Shown piece after piece: positions 26,650 through 35,621 of a stretch of 64,000 nucleotides of DNA; the first letter of the stretch is position 1; every line of letters begins with the position of its first letter. The position numbers were made by a program, and so were the translations under genes. Where the stretch lies: positions 474,009 through 538,008 of the forward strand of contig RXJG01000004.1 of the NCBI GenBank assembly GCA_003963365.1, given 5' to 3'. A model generated the notes under the pieces. The model did no database searches. It was not told the origin of the DNA and saw nothing but the letters and a program-made list of their open reading frames with translations. The DNA is from Sphingobacteriales bacterium (lineage in GTDB: Bacteria; Bacteroidota; Bacteroidia; Chitinophagales; Chitinophagaceae).

Positions 26650-26682
26650 ACTGCATCCAAAGCACAGGGCGGAGGATGCAGT
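26650..26682 (+). terminator. Stable hairpin just after atpE (possible partial terminator or mRNA stabiliser)
   Basis: A 9-bp stem ACTGCATCC / GGATGCAGT (26650-26658 and 26674-26682) lies 17 bp after the atpE stop, with a 15-base loop and followed by TTAATT. It could protect the atpE 3' end or lower read-through into atpF, matching the need for more c than b subunits. Confidence 0.45.
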
Positions 26683-26693
26683 TTAATTGAAAT

Positions 26694-26730
26694 TTGAAGA
26701 TTGCTGGTTTGAAGATTTGAAAATTGACAA
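26694..26730. repeat. ATTTGAAGATTTG-type dispersed repeat
   Basis: The intergenic segment between atpE and atpF carries repeated TTTGAAGAT / ATTTGAAAATT words, the same family as those at 27275-27349, 43925-43990 and 56626-56657. Confidence 0.5.
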
Positions 26731-26781
26731 CTCCATGCAATCATAGCAATATAAAAATTTAGAAATCTTGAAATTTATTTT

Positions 26782-27276
26782 ATGGAATTACTCAGTCCTG
26801 CGTTAGGTTTATTGGTTTGGACATTGCTGGCTTTCCTGGTGGTGTTTTTCATTTTAAAATCAAAAGCATGGCCTGCCATTATTAATGGTTTAAAGGAAAG
26901 AGAAAAAACAATTGCTGATTCTTTAGCTACTGCCGAAAGAGTAAAAGCTGAAATGGCGCAAATGAAAAGTGAGAACGAAGCATTGATGGCGCAGGCCCGT
27001 GAAGAAAGAGCACAAATGCTGAAGGAAGCTAAAGAAACCAAAGATAAAATTGTAAGTGAAGCCAAAGAACAGGCAAAAGTTGAAGCCTCTAAAATAATGG
27101 CCGATGCTATGTCATCTATAGAAAATCAAAAGATGGCAGCTATTACCGATCTGAAAAACCAGGTGGGTAAATTAGTAATTGAAGTATCTGAAAAGGTATT
27201 GCGTCGTGAGTTAAGTGATAAAGCAGGACAGGAGCAGTACATTAAGCAGTTATCAAACGAAGTAAAACTGAATTGA
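26782..27276 (+). CDS. atpF: F0F1 ATP synthase subunit b
   Basis: A 164-residue peripheral-stalk subunit. One N-terminal transmembrane helix (about 8-28: L-G-L-L-V-W-T-L-L-A-F-L-V-V-F-F) is followed by a long charged coiled coil rich in Glu, Lys and Ala (R-E-K-T-I-A-D-S-L-A-T-A-E-R) and a C-terminal delta-binding segment. It lies between atpE and atpH on the same strand, though the gaps on both sides are filled by dispersed repeats. Confidence 0.93.
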   Translation: MELLSPALGLLVWTLLAFLVVFFILKSKAWPAIINGLKEREKTIADSLATAERVKAEMAQMKSENEALMAQAREERAQMLKEAKETKDKIVSEAKEQAKVEASKIMADAMSSIENQKMAAITDLKNQVGKLVIEVSEKVLRRELSDKAGQEQYIKQLSNEVKLN

Positions 27277-27349
27277 TTTGAAAATTTGATGATTTGAAAA
27301 TGTGTTGATGTCATTTTCAAATTTTCAAATTGGCACATTATCAAATTGA
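27275..27349. repeat. Palindromic ATTTGAAAATG repeat between atpF and atpH
   Basis: The arms GATTTGAAAATG (27291-27302) and CATTTTCAAATT (27312-27323) form a near-perfect inverted repeat with a 9-bp spacer, flanked by further AATTTG / CAAATT words. It is AT-rich and can form a hairpin in the mRNA before atpH. Confidence 0.55.
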
Positions 27350-27353
27350 AAAT

Positions 27354-27917
27354 ATGCAGCAACCCCGTTTAGCAGGAAGATATGCGAAGAGTTTGATTGA
27401 TTTGGCAACCGAGCAAAACCAGTTGGAACAGGTGTATGCGGATATGAAATATTTGCAGGCCCTTTGTCAACAAAGCAGGGAATTTGTAAACTTATTAAAG
27501 AGCCCCATTATTCAGGCTGATAAAAAGGGAAAGATTGTTGAAGCGGTTACTATGGGTAAAGTGAGCAAAATGACTGAAGGATTTAACCGCCTGCTGGTAC
27601 AAAAAGGCAGGGAGAGTGTTTTACCTGAAATTGTGGATGCTTTTATTGAGCAATACAACGAGATAAAAGGAATACACAAAGTAAAAATTACCACCGCTGT
27701 AGCAGTGAGTGATGAATTAAAACAGCAAATTGTTGCTAAAATAAAGGCAGAAACACCTTTGCAGAATATTGAGCTGGAAACAGCCGTGAAAGATGAACTG
27801 ATTGGCGGATTTACATTAGAGTTTCACAACAACCTGGTTGATGCCAGCATATTGAGAGATTTGAATGATATCCGTAAGCAGTTTTTAGAAAACGTGTATG
27901 TGCAGAATATTCGGTAG
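27354..27917 (+). CDS. atpH: F0F1 ATP synthase subunit delta
   Basis: A 187-residue stalk subunit joining b to alpha. It starts M-Q-Q-P-R-L-A-G-R-Y-A-K-S-L, the usual R-Y-A-x-A-L delta N-terminus, and ends with the typical G-G-F-T-L-E-F-H-N-N-L-V-D-A-S-I element. The longer frame from a TTG at 27330 lies within the palindromic repeat, so the ATG at 27354 was preferred. Confidence 0.93.
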   Translation: MQQPRLAGRYAKSLIDLATEQNQLEQVYADMKYLQALCQQSREFVNLLKSPIIQADKKGKIVEAVTMGKVSKMTEGFNRLLVQKGRESVLPEIVDAFIEQYNEIKGIHKVKITTAVAVSDELKQQIVAKIKAETPLQNIELETAVKDELIGGFTLEFHNNLVDASILRDLNDIRKQFLENVYVQNIR

Positions 27918-28158
27918 GAGTTGTAAGGTTTAAGTTCTTAGTTTTTAGTTCTCAGTGGGCAGTTGGCAACACAACTTTGAGTTGTTTTTTGAAAAGTGAA
28001 GAATATTGAAAACGGAAGTGCAAACTGGAGACTGGTAACTGCCAACTTAAAGCTGAATAGCATTACCGAACGTACAAGTGAGTGACACAACCGAAGCTAA
28101 ATAGTAATCGTAAAGCCGGTTACAAAAAATAAAAAAGAAAAATTTAAAACAATAGTTT
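27918..28158. other. Intergenic stretch between atpH and atpA composed of repeat words
   Basis: These 241 bases hold no ORF. They contain CAGTTGGCAAC and, inverted, TGGTAACTGCCAAC (two words of one family) and a copy of the GTGAGTGACACAACCG element (28066-28098). No promoter box as good as that before atpB was seen. Confidence 0.6.
28066..28098 (+). repeat. Copy 1 of the GTGAGTGACACAACCG dispersed element
   Basis: This 33-base segment shares its core with both arms of the larger inverted element at 48504-48688, including C-C-G-A-A-C at one end and A-C-A-C-A-A-C-C-G near the other. Confidence 0.6.
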
Positions 28159-29736
28159 ATGCCAGAGATTAAACCAGATGAAATATCTGCGATACTCCGC
28201 CAGCAATTAAGCAACTTTAATGTAGGCGCTGATTTGGAAGAAGTAGGTACTGTGCTGCAGGTGGGTGATGGTATTGCCCGTGTTTATGGATTAAATAATG
28301 TTCGTGCCGGGGAACTGGTAGAATTTGAAAATGGTGTTCGTGCCGTTGCATTGAACCTTGAAGAGGATAATGTGGGTGTGGTATTGATGGGTGAGAGTGG
28401 AGAAATTAAAGAAGGTGCTACCGTACGCCGTACCGGAAAAATTGCTTCTATTAAAGCTGGTGAGGGTGTAATTGGTCGTGTAATTAACACATTGGGTGAA
28501 CCAATAGATGGTAAAGGTCCCATCAGTGGTGAACTGTATGATATGCCATTGGAACGTAAAGCTCCCGGCGTTATCTATCGTGAGCCGGTAAAGGAACCTT
28601 TACAAACCGGTATCAAAGCGATTGATGCGATGATTCCTATCGGTCGTGGTCAAAGGGAGTTGATTATCGGTGACCGTCAAACAGGTAAAACAGCTATTGC
28701 AATTGATACGATTATCAACCAAAAAGAATTTTATGCAGCAGGTAAACCTGTGTACTGTATATATGTAGCCATCGGACAAAAAGCTTCTACCATTGCTGGT
28801 ATTATGAAGACTTTACAGGACAATGGTGCGATGGATTACACTGTTATCGTAGCGGCTTCTGCCAGTGACCCTGCTCCTCAGCAGTTCTTTGCTCCATATG
28901 CCGGTGCGGCCATTGGTGAATACTTCCGTGATACCGGACGTCCTGCATTGATTGTGTATGATGATTTAAGTAAACAAGCGGTGGCTTATCGTGAGGTGTC
29001 ATTGTTGTTACGTCGTCCTCCTGGCCGTGAAGCATACCCCGGTGACGTATTCTACCTGCATAGCCGTTTGCTCGAAAGAGCGGCAAAAGTTATCGGTGAC
29101 GATAAAGTGGCTAAGAACATGAACGACGTTCCGGATAGTATTAAGCATTTAGTAAAAGGTGGTGGTTCATTAACAGCTTTACCAGTTATCGAAACACAGG
29201 CTGGTGACGTATCTGCTTATATCCCAACTAACGTAATCTCCATTACTGACGGGCAAATATTCTTGGAAGGTAACCTGTTTAACGCTGGTATCCGTCCGGC
29301 CATTAACGTAGGTATCTCGGTAAGCCGTGTGGGTGGTAATGCGCAGATTAAATCCATGAAAAAAGTGGCCGGTACATTGAAACTTGACCAGGCACTTTAC
29401 CGTGAAATGGAAGCCTTCTCTAAGTTTGGTGGTGATTTGGATGCTGCTACTAAATCAGTATTAGATAAAGGTGCCCGTAACGTGGAGATTTTGAAACAAT
29501 CCCAGTATACTCCCTTTAGTGTAGAAAAACAAGTTGCAATCATCTATCTCGGTACACAAGGTTTGTTGAGTTCAGTACCGGTAAAAAGAGTGAAGGAGTT
29601 TGAAGAACATTTCTTAATGGAAATGGAAAACAAAATGCCTGAACTGCTGGCTGAATTTAAGAAAGGGGCCTTACCTGAAGATGGATTGAAGAAAATGGTG
29701 GATATGGCAAAGGGACTGATGGGGCAGTATAAGTAA
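28159..29736 (+). CDS. atpA: F0F1 ATP synthase subunit alpha
   Basis: A 525-residue regulatory nucleotide-binding subunit. Walker A is G-D-R-Q-T-G-K-T-A; the alpha-specific segments [12 protein letters not shown] and [10 protein letters not shown] are present. Length and start (M-P-E-I-K-P-D-E-I) fit the family. In many Bacteroidota the gamma gene atpG follows at once; here the next gene is a TonB receptor, so gamma, beta and epsilon must be encoded outside the window. A terminator follows. Confidence 0.96.
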   Translation: MPEIKPDEISAILRQQLSNFNVGADLEEVGTVLQVGDGIARVYGLNNVRAGELVEFENGVRAVALNLEEDNVGVVLMGESGEIKEGATVRRTGKIASIKAGEGVIGRVINTLGEPIDGKGPISGELYDMPLERKAPGVIYREPVKEPLQTGIKAIDAMIPIGRGQRELIIGDRQTGKTAIAIDTIINQKEFYAAGKPVYCIYVAIGQKASTIAGIMKTLQDNGAMDYTVIVAASASDPAPQQFFAPYAGAAIGEYFRDTGRPALIVYDDLSKQAVAYREVSLLLRRPPGREAYPGDVFYLHSRLLERAAKVIGDDKVAKNMNDVPDSIKHLVKGGGSLTALPVIETQAGDVSAYIPTNVISITDGQIFLEGNLFNAGIRPAINVGISVSRVGGNAQIKSMKKVAGTLKLDQALYREMEAFSKFGGDLDAATKSVLDKGARNVEILKQSQYTPFSVEKQVAIIYLGTQGLLSSVPVKRVKEFEEHFLMEMENKMPELLAEFKKGALPEDGLKKMVDMAKGLMGQYK

Positions 29737-29762
29737 GAGGAATTTATATTTTTAAAATACAG

Positions 29763-29790
29763 AAAGGGTTGCCACGGTAACCCTTTTACT
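29763..29790 (+). terminator. Terminator after atpA
   Basis: The stem AAAGGGTT / AACCCTTTT (29763-29770 and 29779-29787) with a short loop ends the atp transcript. It confirms that no atpG follows in this transcription unit. Confidence 0.7.
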
Positions 29791-29933
29791 TTTATTAAAG
29801 CAAAAGGTTAATTGTGGTAATTAAGGAAGCCTGGAAAACTTTAATCTTGAGTGGCCCGAAAAATGGGGAAGCTTATACATTAAGATTTTTTATAAAATAA
29901 CTACAAAAATTTGGTTTATATTATAAACTACTT

Positions 29934-29941
29934 TATGTTTG
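29934..29941 (+). promoter_or_regulatory. -7 promoter box (TATGTTTG)
   Basis: TATGTTTG lies 16 bp before the ATG at 29958. It overlaps the region just before a possible GTG start at 29943, favouring the ATG. Confidence 0.5.
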
Positions 29942-29957
29942 TGTGAAATTAGGAAAG

Positions 29958-32177
29958 ATGAAAAGTATAATGACAGGATTAATTGGTTTAGTACTAACAC
30001 TGCAAACCGCCGGACAGGTAAGGATTTCTGGGAGAGTAACTGATACCAAAAAAAGCCCTTTGATTGGCGCCAGTATCAGCATTAAAGACAGTTATGATGG
30101 GGCTACCAGCGATACGGCGGGGAGATTCCAGTTTGTAACAGCTGAAAAAGGAGAACATACCCTTATTGTAAGCTTTACCGGGTACAAAGGCTGGGAACAA
30201 AAGATTACCATAGGAACTGATGCGCTCAATTTTACCATTGAATTAAAAGAAGAGTTTAATGAATTAAAAGCGGTGGTTATTACTGCCGGCACATTTGAGG
30301 CCAGCGACAAAAAAAGGGCCGCTACGGTATTAAACTCAATTGATATTGCTACTACGGCCGGTAGTAATGCTGATATTACTGCTGCTTTAAAAACATTACC
30401 CGGTGCGCAACAGGTAGGTGAAAAAGAAGGATTATTTGTTCGTGGTGGCGCCGGTTATGAAACCAAGCAGTTTATTGATGGTACTTTGGTTAATAATCCA
30501 TTTTTTTCCAGTGTACCCGATATAGCATCAAGAGGAAGATTTTCCCCCTTTTTATTTAAGGGAACAGTGTTTACAGCCGGCGGGTATTCTGCTTTATATG
30601 GACAGGCATTATCTTCTGCATTAATATTAGAGTCAATTGATTTACCTGAGCAATCTGCTGCCAATGTTTTTGTTTCCCCATTAACCTGGGGCGGAGGATA
30701 CCAGCAATTGGCAAAAAATAAAAAATCATCATGGGGATTGAGTTATGGTTATACAAACCTTGGCATTTATTTTAATATAGTAAAGCAAACACCGGATTAT
30801 TTTAAAATACCACAGTTTCATAATGGCGATGCCAATTTCCGTATAAAAACAAAAAGAGGGGGTATGATTAAGTATTACACCACTTTTGCTTCCGGTGATT
30901 TAGGATTGAGAAGAGCAGATATAGACAGTGCTGTGTTAAAAGATGCTTTTTCATTAAAAAACTACAATTGGTATAATAATCTCAGCTGGAGAGAAAATTT
31001 GGGCAAAGGATGGAAGATGAACTTAGGGGCTGCATTTAGTATTAATAAAGATGATATACAGCAGCAAATTCAAAATGGTTATAACAAACCGGTTACTACA
31101 AATACTTCCTATATTGATGGTAAAAACTTTACCTTAAACCATCGCCAGGATTTTGCAGCCCTGAGGGCTGTATTTGAAAAAAGAATTGGTGGCGGCAATT
31201 TTATACGCTTTGGCAGTGAATACTGGTACAGCAGTGACAGGAGCTTTTACAATAGTTATACCAGCAGGTTAACCGATAACTATAATGCGGTTTTTGGTGA
31301 AGCAGATATTTATATTACCAATGCACTGGCAGCAAAGCTGGGAACCCGGTTTGAATATTCATCCATTTTAGGAAAAGCAAATGTGGCCCCCCGTTTATCA
31401 CTGGCATATAAAACCGGGAAAGATGCACAGGTATCTGCTGCTTATGGAATATTCTATCAGAAACCTGAGAATACAGAGATGATTTACACCACAAAACTGG
31501 GCTATACCAAAGCCACTCATTACATTCTCAATTATCAAAAAACATCTAATAACAGGATATTCAGAACCGAATTGTTTTATAAAAAATATGATGACTTAAT
31601 TAAAACTTATCCCGTTACTTCCAACTCAGGTGATGGTTATGCACAGGGCTTTGAATTTTTCTGGAGAGATAAAAAGACAATTAAAAACTTTGATTACTGG
31701 GTAAGCTATTCTTATCTCGATACCAAAAGAGATTATCAGAATTTCCCCGAAAAATTAACTCCCAATTTTGCAGCCTACCATACTGCGTCTTTAGTAACCA
31801 AACGATTTGTAACAAAAATTAAAACCGGTTTTAACCTTACCTATAGTTATGCAACCGGCAGGCCTTACTATAATTTTCAGTTAAGCAATGGTAAGTATAA
31901 TATAGCTGACCAGGGAAGAACCAGGGATTATCATAGTTTAGGGTTCAGCGTAAACTGGGTACCCAGTGTGGGCAAGAAAAATGCCAAAGCATTCTGGGTA
32001 TTTTTTGCCAGTGTAAATAATGTGCTGGGAAGTAACCAGGTTTACAATTATAATTACTCTTACAATGGATTAATTAAACAGGCGGTTAACCCGCCGGCTA
32101 AACGATTTTATTTCGTTGGAATATTTTTAAGCCTTGGGGTTGACCGTTCAGAAGATGCCATCAACAACAATTTATAA
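29958..32177 (+). CDS. TonB-dependent receptor with carboxypeptidase-regulatory-like domain
   Basis: A 739-residue outer-membrane importer. A signal peptide (M-K-S-I-M-T-G to T-A-G-Q) is followed by a beta-sandwich domain (about 22-100, G-R-V-T-D-T-K-K-S-P-L-I-G-A-S-I-S-I-K), a plug with F-V-R-G-G-A-G-Y-E-T-K-Q-F-I-D-G and a barrel. It is shorter than the SusC protein, lacks the SusC signature and has no SusD partner, so it is probably a siderophore-, metal- or peptide-type receptor. A TPR-like periplasmic protein gene follows 24 bp downstream and may be co-expressed. Confidence 0.85.
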   Translation: MKSIMTGLIGLVLTLQTAGQVRISGRVTDTKKSPLIGASISIKDSYDGATSDTAGRFQFVTAEKGEHTLIVSFTGYKGWEQKITIGTDALNFTIELKEEFNELKAVVITAGTFEASDKKRAATVLNSIDIATTAGSNADITAALKTLPGAQQVGEKEGLFVRGGAGYETKQFIDGTLVNNPFFSSVPDIASRGRFSPFLFKGTVFTAGGYSALYGQALSSALILESIDLPEQSAANVFVSPLTWGGGYQQLAKNKKSSWGLSYGYTNLGIYFNIVKQTPDYFKIPQFHNGDANFRIKTKRGGMIKYYTTFASGDLGLRRADIDSAVLKDAFSLKNYNWYNNLSWRENLGKGWKMNLGAAFSINKDDIQQQIQNGYNKPVTTNTSYIDGKNFTLNHRQDFAALRAVFEKRIGGGNFIRFGSEYWYSSDRSFYNSYTSRLTDNYNAVFGEADIYITNALAAKLGTRFEYSSILGKANVAPRLSLAYKTGKDAQVSAAYGIFYQKPENTEMIYTTKLGYTKATHYILNYQKTSNNRIFRTELFYKKYDDLIKTYPVTSNSGDGYAQGFEFFWRDKKTIKNFDYWVSYSYLDTKRDYQNFPEKLTPNFAAYHTASLVTKRFVTKIKTGFNLTYSYATGRPYYNFQLSNGKYNIADQGRTRDYHSLGFSVNWVPSVGKKNAKAFWVFFASVNNVLGSNQVYNYNYSYNGLIKQAVNPPAKRFYFVGIFLSLGVDRSEDAINNNL

Positions 32178-32201
32178 ATAATAAAATATAAATAATAAAA
32201 C

Positions 32202-32828
32202 ATGAAACACTTACTAATTGCATTTGCATTATTGTCAGGCACAATTGTAAATGCACAAAGCGAAAAATTTACGGCCGCTATGCAAAAGCAATTGGCATTG
32301 CTGGATTCTGCTAAAACAACCCAGGACTTTCAAACTGTTGCCAACGCTTTTGAAAGAATTGGCGATGCAGAGAAGACACAATGGTTGCCTTATTACTATG
32401 CGGGTCTCGCATTAACCCGTGCAGGCTGGATGGATAAAACTTTAGATAAAGATGCCAATGCTGAAAAAATAAAAGCGCTTTGTGTAAAAGCAGAAGCCAT
32501 TGAAAAAAATGCAGAAATATATACTATTCGTAATATGGCTGCTACACAGCAAATGTTAGTTGACCCTCAGAGCCGCTGGATGAGTTATGGACAAGAATCC
32601 GGGAATGCATTGCAGGAAGGTTTAAAACTTGATCCTAATAACCCAAGACTTTATTATTTACAAGCCATGGGTGTATTTGGTACCCCGGAACAATTTGGTG
32701 GCGGTAAAACTAAGGCCAAACCAATTTTTGAAAAAGCATTGGAATTATTTAAGGCAGAGCACCCTAAGCCATTATATCCGCACTGGGGTCAGGGGCAAAC
32801 AGAGCAAATGATTGCACAGTGTAAATAG
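32202..32828 (+). CDS. Exported TPR-like hypothetical protein
   Basis: A 208-residue protein with a signal peptide (to V-N-A-Q-S). It is composed of helical repeats, including A-N-A-F-E-R-I-G-D-A-E-K and L-K-L-D-P-N-N-P-R-L-Y-Y-L-Q-A-M-G-V-F-G, which match tetratricopeptide-like units. No catalytic motif is evident. It lies directly after the TonB receptor gene and before a terminator, suggesting an accessory role for that receptor. Confidence 0.7.
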   Translation: MKHLLIAFALLSGTIVNAQSEKFTAAMQKQLALLDSAKTTQDFQTVANAFERIGDAEKTQWLPYYYAGLALTRAGWMDKTLDKDANAEKIKALCVKAEAIEKNAEIYTIRNMAATQQMLVDPQSRWMSYGQESGNALQEGLKLDPNNPRLYYLQAMGVFGTPEQFGGGKTKAKPIFEKALELFKAEHPKPLYPHWGQGQTEQMIAQCK

Positions 32829-32836
32829 TGTTAATT

Positions 32837-32868
32837 AGTCCGTGCGGTAAATCACTCACGGACTTTTA
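32837..32868 (+). terminator. Terminator after the TPR-protein gene
   Basis: An 8-bp stem AGTCCGTG / CACGGACT (32837-32844 and 32857-32864) is followed by TTTAT. Confidence 0.75.
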
Positions 32869-32892
32869 TATTTAACCATTCAACGCCAGGCT

Positions 32893-33489
32893 ATGAACGA
32901 AGAAAATTTTTCACCACAGCAAAGCTTGCAGGTCATACAAAGTATGATCAGTAAAACCCGGCAGAACTTTCACGATAACAGTAAATACTTTTTATTGTGG
33001 GGATGGCTGGCAACCATTGCAATAAGCGGCCAGTTTGTATTGAAAGTAATTTTTCATTATGAAAAGTTTTTCCAGGTATGGTTTATATTATTCATTGGTA
33101 TTGCTTTGAGTAATTACTGGATGATTAAAGATGGCAAAAAAGAAAAAGTAAAAACCTATGTGGGTGAAAGTATGAGCAATTTGTGGCTGGGTATGGCTAT
33201 CAGTTTTTTTGTATTGAGTATGCTGTTTGTAAAAATGGGCTGGTATTACTGCTATCCTTTTTTTATTATGATGTACGGGCTGGGCACTTTTGTTTCGGGG
33301 AAAATTTTACAGTTTACTCCTTTTGTTATTGGCGGTATTTTGGCGTGGGTATTAAGCATTGTATCTGCCTGGTTTGATTTTGATTACCAGATGCTGTTTG
33401 CAGTAGCTGCTTTACTCATCAGCTACATTATTCCGGCGCACCTGTTACGCCTGCATCAACAAAATCAAAAGTCAGCGTATGGAAGATAA
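32893..33489 (+). CDS. Hypothetical membrane protein, tandem paralogue A
   Basis: A 198-residue protein with an N-terminal amphipathic segment (S-P-Q-Q-S-L-Q-V-I-Q-S-M-I) followed by about five transmembrane helices, starting Y-F-L-L-W-G-W-L-A. It shares the layout P-x-x-S-L-x-x-I-x-S-M followed by W-G-W-L with the next gene, which it overlaps by 11 bp. Family unknown. The short winged-helix regulator two genes on probably belongs to the same unit. Confidence 0.7.
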   Translation: MNEENFSPQQSLQVIQSMISKTRQNFHDNSKYFLLWGWLATIAISGQFVLKVIFHYEKFFQVWFILFIGIALSNYWMIKDGKKEKVKTYVGESMSNLWLGMAISFFVLSMLFVKMGWYYCYPFFIMMYGLGTFVSGKILQFTPFVIGGILAWVLSIVSAWFDFDYQMLFAVAALLISYIIPAHLLRLHQQNQKSAYGR

Positions 33490-34087
33490 AAATTTTAACC
33501 CGGTTGATAGTTTGAATTTAATCGATTCAATGTTAAAACAGGCCAAATCTGCAGAAAAAGATAAAGGTGCTGACTGGATAGTATGGGGATGGTTATTGTT
33601 TATAACAAGTATCACACATTATATTTCTATTAAACTGCAATGGGAATACAGGGGCTATGTTTGGATGGGTTTTAATGTGTGTGCGGCCATACTTATTCTA
33701 TATACTGTATTGCGTTCTGTAGTTTTCAAACGTAAATCGCCTGTACGTACTTACACCAATTTACTTGTGTCCAGGCTAACACTGGCTTTTTTCATAAGTC
33801 TTGGAGTAATTTTTTATGGCACTGCGGTTACCGGTCTTCAAAGCGATGGATTGGTTTTTGGATTTCTTCTCCAGTTATATGCATTCTGGATGTTTATTTA
33901 TGCTGCGGCTTTCCGGTTTTCACTTTTTTATTGGGGAGCGGCAATCAACTGGGCAGGGGCTGTATTTATCTTTTACAGTAAAGAAAAATTAGGGGCAGAA
34001 GTGTTACTGGTGCATGCCTTATGTGTTGGATTGGGTTATATTATTCCCGGGCATATAGCTTATAAGAAATTTTACAGGAACAAATAA
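33479..34087 (+). CDS. Hypothetical membrane protein, tandem paralogue B
   Basis: A 202-residue protein with the same architecture as its upstream neighbour: N-terminal P-V-D-S-L-N-L-I-D-S-M-L, then W-I-V-W-G-W-L-L and about five transmembrane helices, ending near a G-Y-I-I-P-G-H segment that matches Y-I-I-P-A-H in paralogue A. It arose by tandem duplication. The overlap suggests coupled translation and perhaps a heteromeric membrane complex. Confidence 0.7.
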   Translation: MEDKNFNPVDSLNLIDSMLKQAKSAEKDKGADWIVWGWLLFITSITHYISIKLQWEYRGYVWMGFNVCAAILILYTVLRSVVFKRKSPVRTYTNLLVSRLTLAFFISLGVIFYGTAVTGLQSDGLVFGFLLQLYAFWMFIYAAAFRFSLFYWGAAINWAGAVFIFYSKEKLGAEVLLVHALCVGLGYIIPGHIAYKKFYRNK

Positions 34088-34102
34088 CTAGCATTGTGAT
34101 AA

Positions 34103-34390
34103 ATGGATTTTAAAGAACTCGACCCCATATTACATTCGCAGCTAAGGCTCGCAGTAATTTCTCTCCTTATTGGAGTAAAGGAGGCGGAGTTTACTTTTAT
34201 TCGGGAAAAAACCAATGCCACAGCAGGAAACCTGAGTGTACAGATTAATAAATTAAAGGAGGTGGGGTATATAGAAGTAATAAAACAATTTAAAGATAAT
34301 TACCCTCAAACCATTTGTAAGATAACGTCAAAAGGTATTAGTGCATTTGAAAGTTATGTTACCGCACTTCAATCGTATTTGCCTAAGTGA
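34103..34390 (+). CDS. Winged-helix transcriptional regulator (HTH_34/DUF2250-like)
   Basis: A 95-residue single-domain DNA-binding protein. The helix-turn-helix is F-I-R-E-K-T-N-A-T-A-G-N-L-S-V-Q-I-N-K-L and the wing is G-Y-I-E-V-I-K-Q-F-K-D-N-Y-P-Q-T-I-C-K-I-T-S-K-G. It is short, as usual for this family, and has no ligand domain. It follows the paired membrane proteins by 15 bp and is closed by a terminator, so it probably regulates that operon, possibly titrated by the membrane proteins, which is inference. Confidence 0.82.
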   Translation: MDFKELDPILHSQLRLAVISLLIGVKEAEFTFIREKTNATAGNLSVQINKLKEVGYIEVIKQFKDNYPQTICKITSKGISAFESYVTALQSYLPK

Positions 34391-34410
34391 GAAATTCCAA
34401 AAAAAATAAA

Positions 34411-34436
34411 ACCGGGGTAGCGATCCCGGTTTTTTC
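34411..34436 (+). terminator. Terminator after the winged-helix gene
   Basis: The stem ACCGGG / CCCGGT (34411-34416 and 34425-34430) is followed by six T's. The rest of the 295-base gap up to 34685 holds only AT-rich sequence and the -7 box of the next gene. Confidence 0.8.
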
Positions 34437-34672
34437 ATAAATTGAATTTTTTGGTTAAATAAAAAATTAATAATCAAATCGGTTTTTTTTCGGACATGGA
34501 TTCCTATGAAACTTTGTTGTAATACCAAATTTTGAAAATGTTTTTTCTTCTTAGCTTACTTTTCGGCCAGTCTCCTTTTTTTTTCGATAAATGAACTTCT
34601 TTTCCCGATAAGTGTTATTGGAACAGTTATGCAGTAATACTGTATTTAAATAAAATTTAATCTTTCCCGGCT

Positions 34673-34680
34673 TACATTTG
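34673..34680 (+). promoter_or_regulatory. -7 promoter box (TACATTTG) five bases before an ATG
   Basis: TACATTTG ends five bases before the ABC ATPase ATG, so the transcript would start at or close to the start codon (possible leaderless mRNA). Confidence 0.45.
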
Positions 34681-34685
34681 TACTA

Positions 34686-35621
34686 ATGGCATCAATTGTT
34701 TCGGTCAGTCATCTTTCTAAGCATTTCCGTGATCTTAAAGCAGTGGATGATTTATCTTTCACCGTAAATGAAGGGGATATTTATGGATTTTTGGGGCAAA
34801 ACGGTGCCGGAAAGTCTACCACAATCAGGATATTGCTTACACTTATTGAGCCCACTGCAGGCGATATTGAAATAATGGGTATGAACCTGAAAAATCATCG
34901 CAAAGAAATACTGCAAAATGTAGGCGCCATCATTGAAAAACCTGATTTCTATAAATATTTAACTGCACAGGAAAATCTTTCTTTGTTTGCAAAGATTAGC
35001 GGAGTAAAAGTTCCTTCCCACAAAATAAAAGAACAACTGGAATTAGTTGGATTAATTGACAGGGCGGGTAGTAAGGTTAAAACTTTTTCGCAGGGAATGA
35101 AACAGCGGCTGGGCATTGCTGTAGCTTTAATTCACGATCCAAAACTAATTATCCTGGATGAGCCGATGAACGGATTAGATCCGCAGGGTATTGCCGATAT
35201 CCGCAATCTTATTTTACAACTGAGTAAGTCAATGGGAAAAACAGTCATTGTTTCCTCACACCTGCTTAATGAAATAGAACTGATCGCTAACCGGGTATTG
35301 ATTATTGATAAAGGAAAGAAAGTTGAGGAAGGTGCCGCAGCAGAACTGTTTGATCCGGCAAATACGTTGGTTGAGTTGTTGGTAGCAGATGTGGAAACAA
35401 CCTGGAACAGCCTGCAACAAACATCGTGGAAGGATAATTTATATGCAAAAGAAGGAACAACTATTTTGTTGCGTATGCACCGAAATGACATTCCGATGTT
35501 GTTTAAAACACTGAGCTCGACTGACATACCGATATATTCCCTGAGTCCCAGGCATTCCCTTGAAGATTATTTTCTCAATATTACAACTCAAAACCGCCAT
35601 GTGGAAACTTTTGCAAATTGA
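34686..35621 (+). CDS. ABC-2 transporter ATP-binding protein
   Basis: A 311-residue cytoplasmic ATPase. Walker A G-Q-N-G-A-G-K-S-T-T, signature F-S-Q-G-M-K-Q-R, Walker B L-I-I-L-D-E-P-M-N-G-L-D-P and switch S-S-H-L-L are all present, followed by a C-terminal accessory domain of about 80 residues. This DrrA/NatA-type protein energises the permease encoded by the next gene, which overlaps it by 23 bp. Confidence 0.92.
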   Translation: MASIVSVSHLSKHFRDLKAVDDLSFTVNEGDIYGFLGQNGAGKSTTIRILLTLIEPTAGDIEIMGMNLKNHRKEILQNVGAIIEKPDFYKYLTAQENLSLFAKISGVKVPSHKIKEQLELVGLIDRAGSKVKTFSQGMKQRLGIAVALIHDPKLIILDEPMNGLDPQGIADIRNLILQLSKSMGKTVIVSSHLLNEIELIANRVLIIDKGKKVEEGAAAELFDPANTLVELLVADVETTWNSLQQTSWKDNLYAKEGTTILLRMHRNDIPMLFKTLSSTDIPIYSLSPRHSLEDYFLNITTQNRHVETFAN

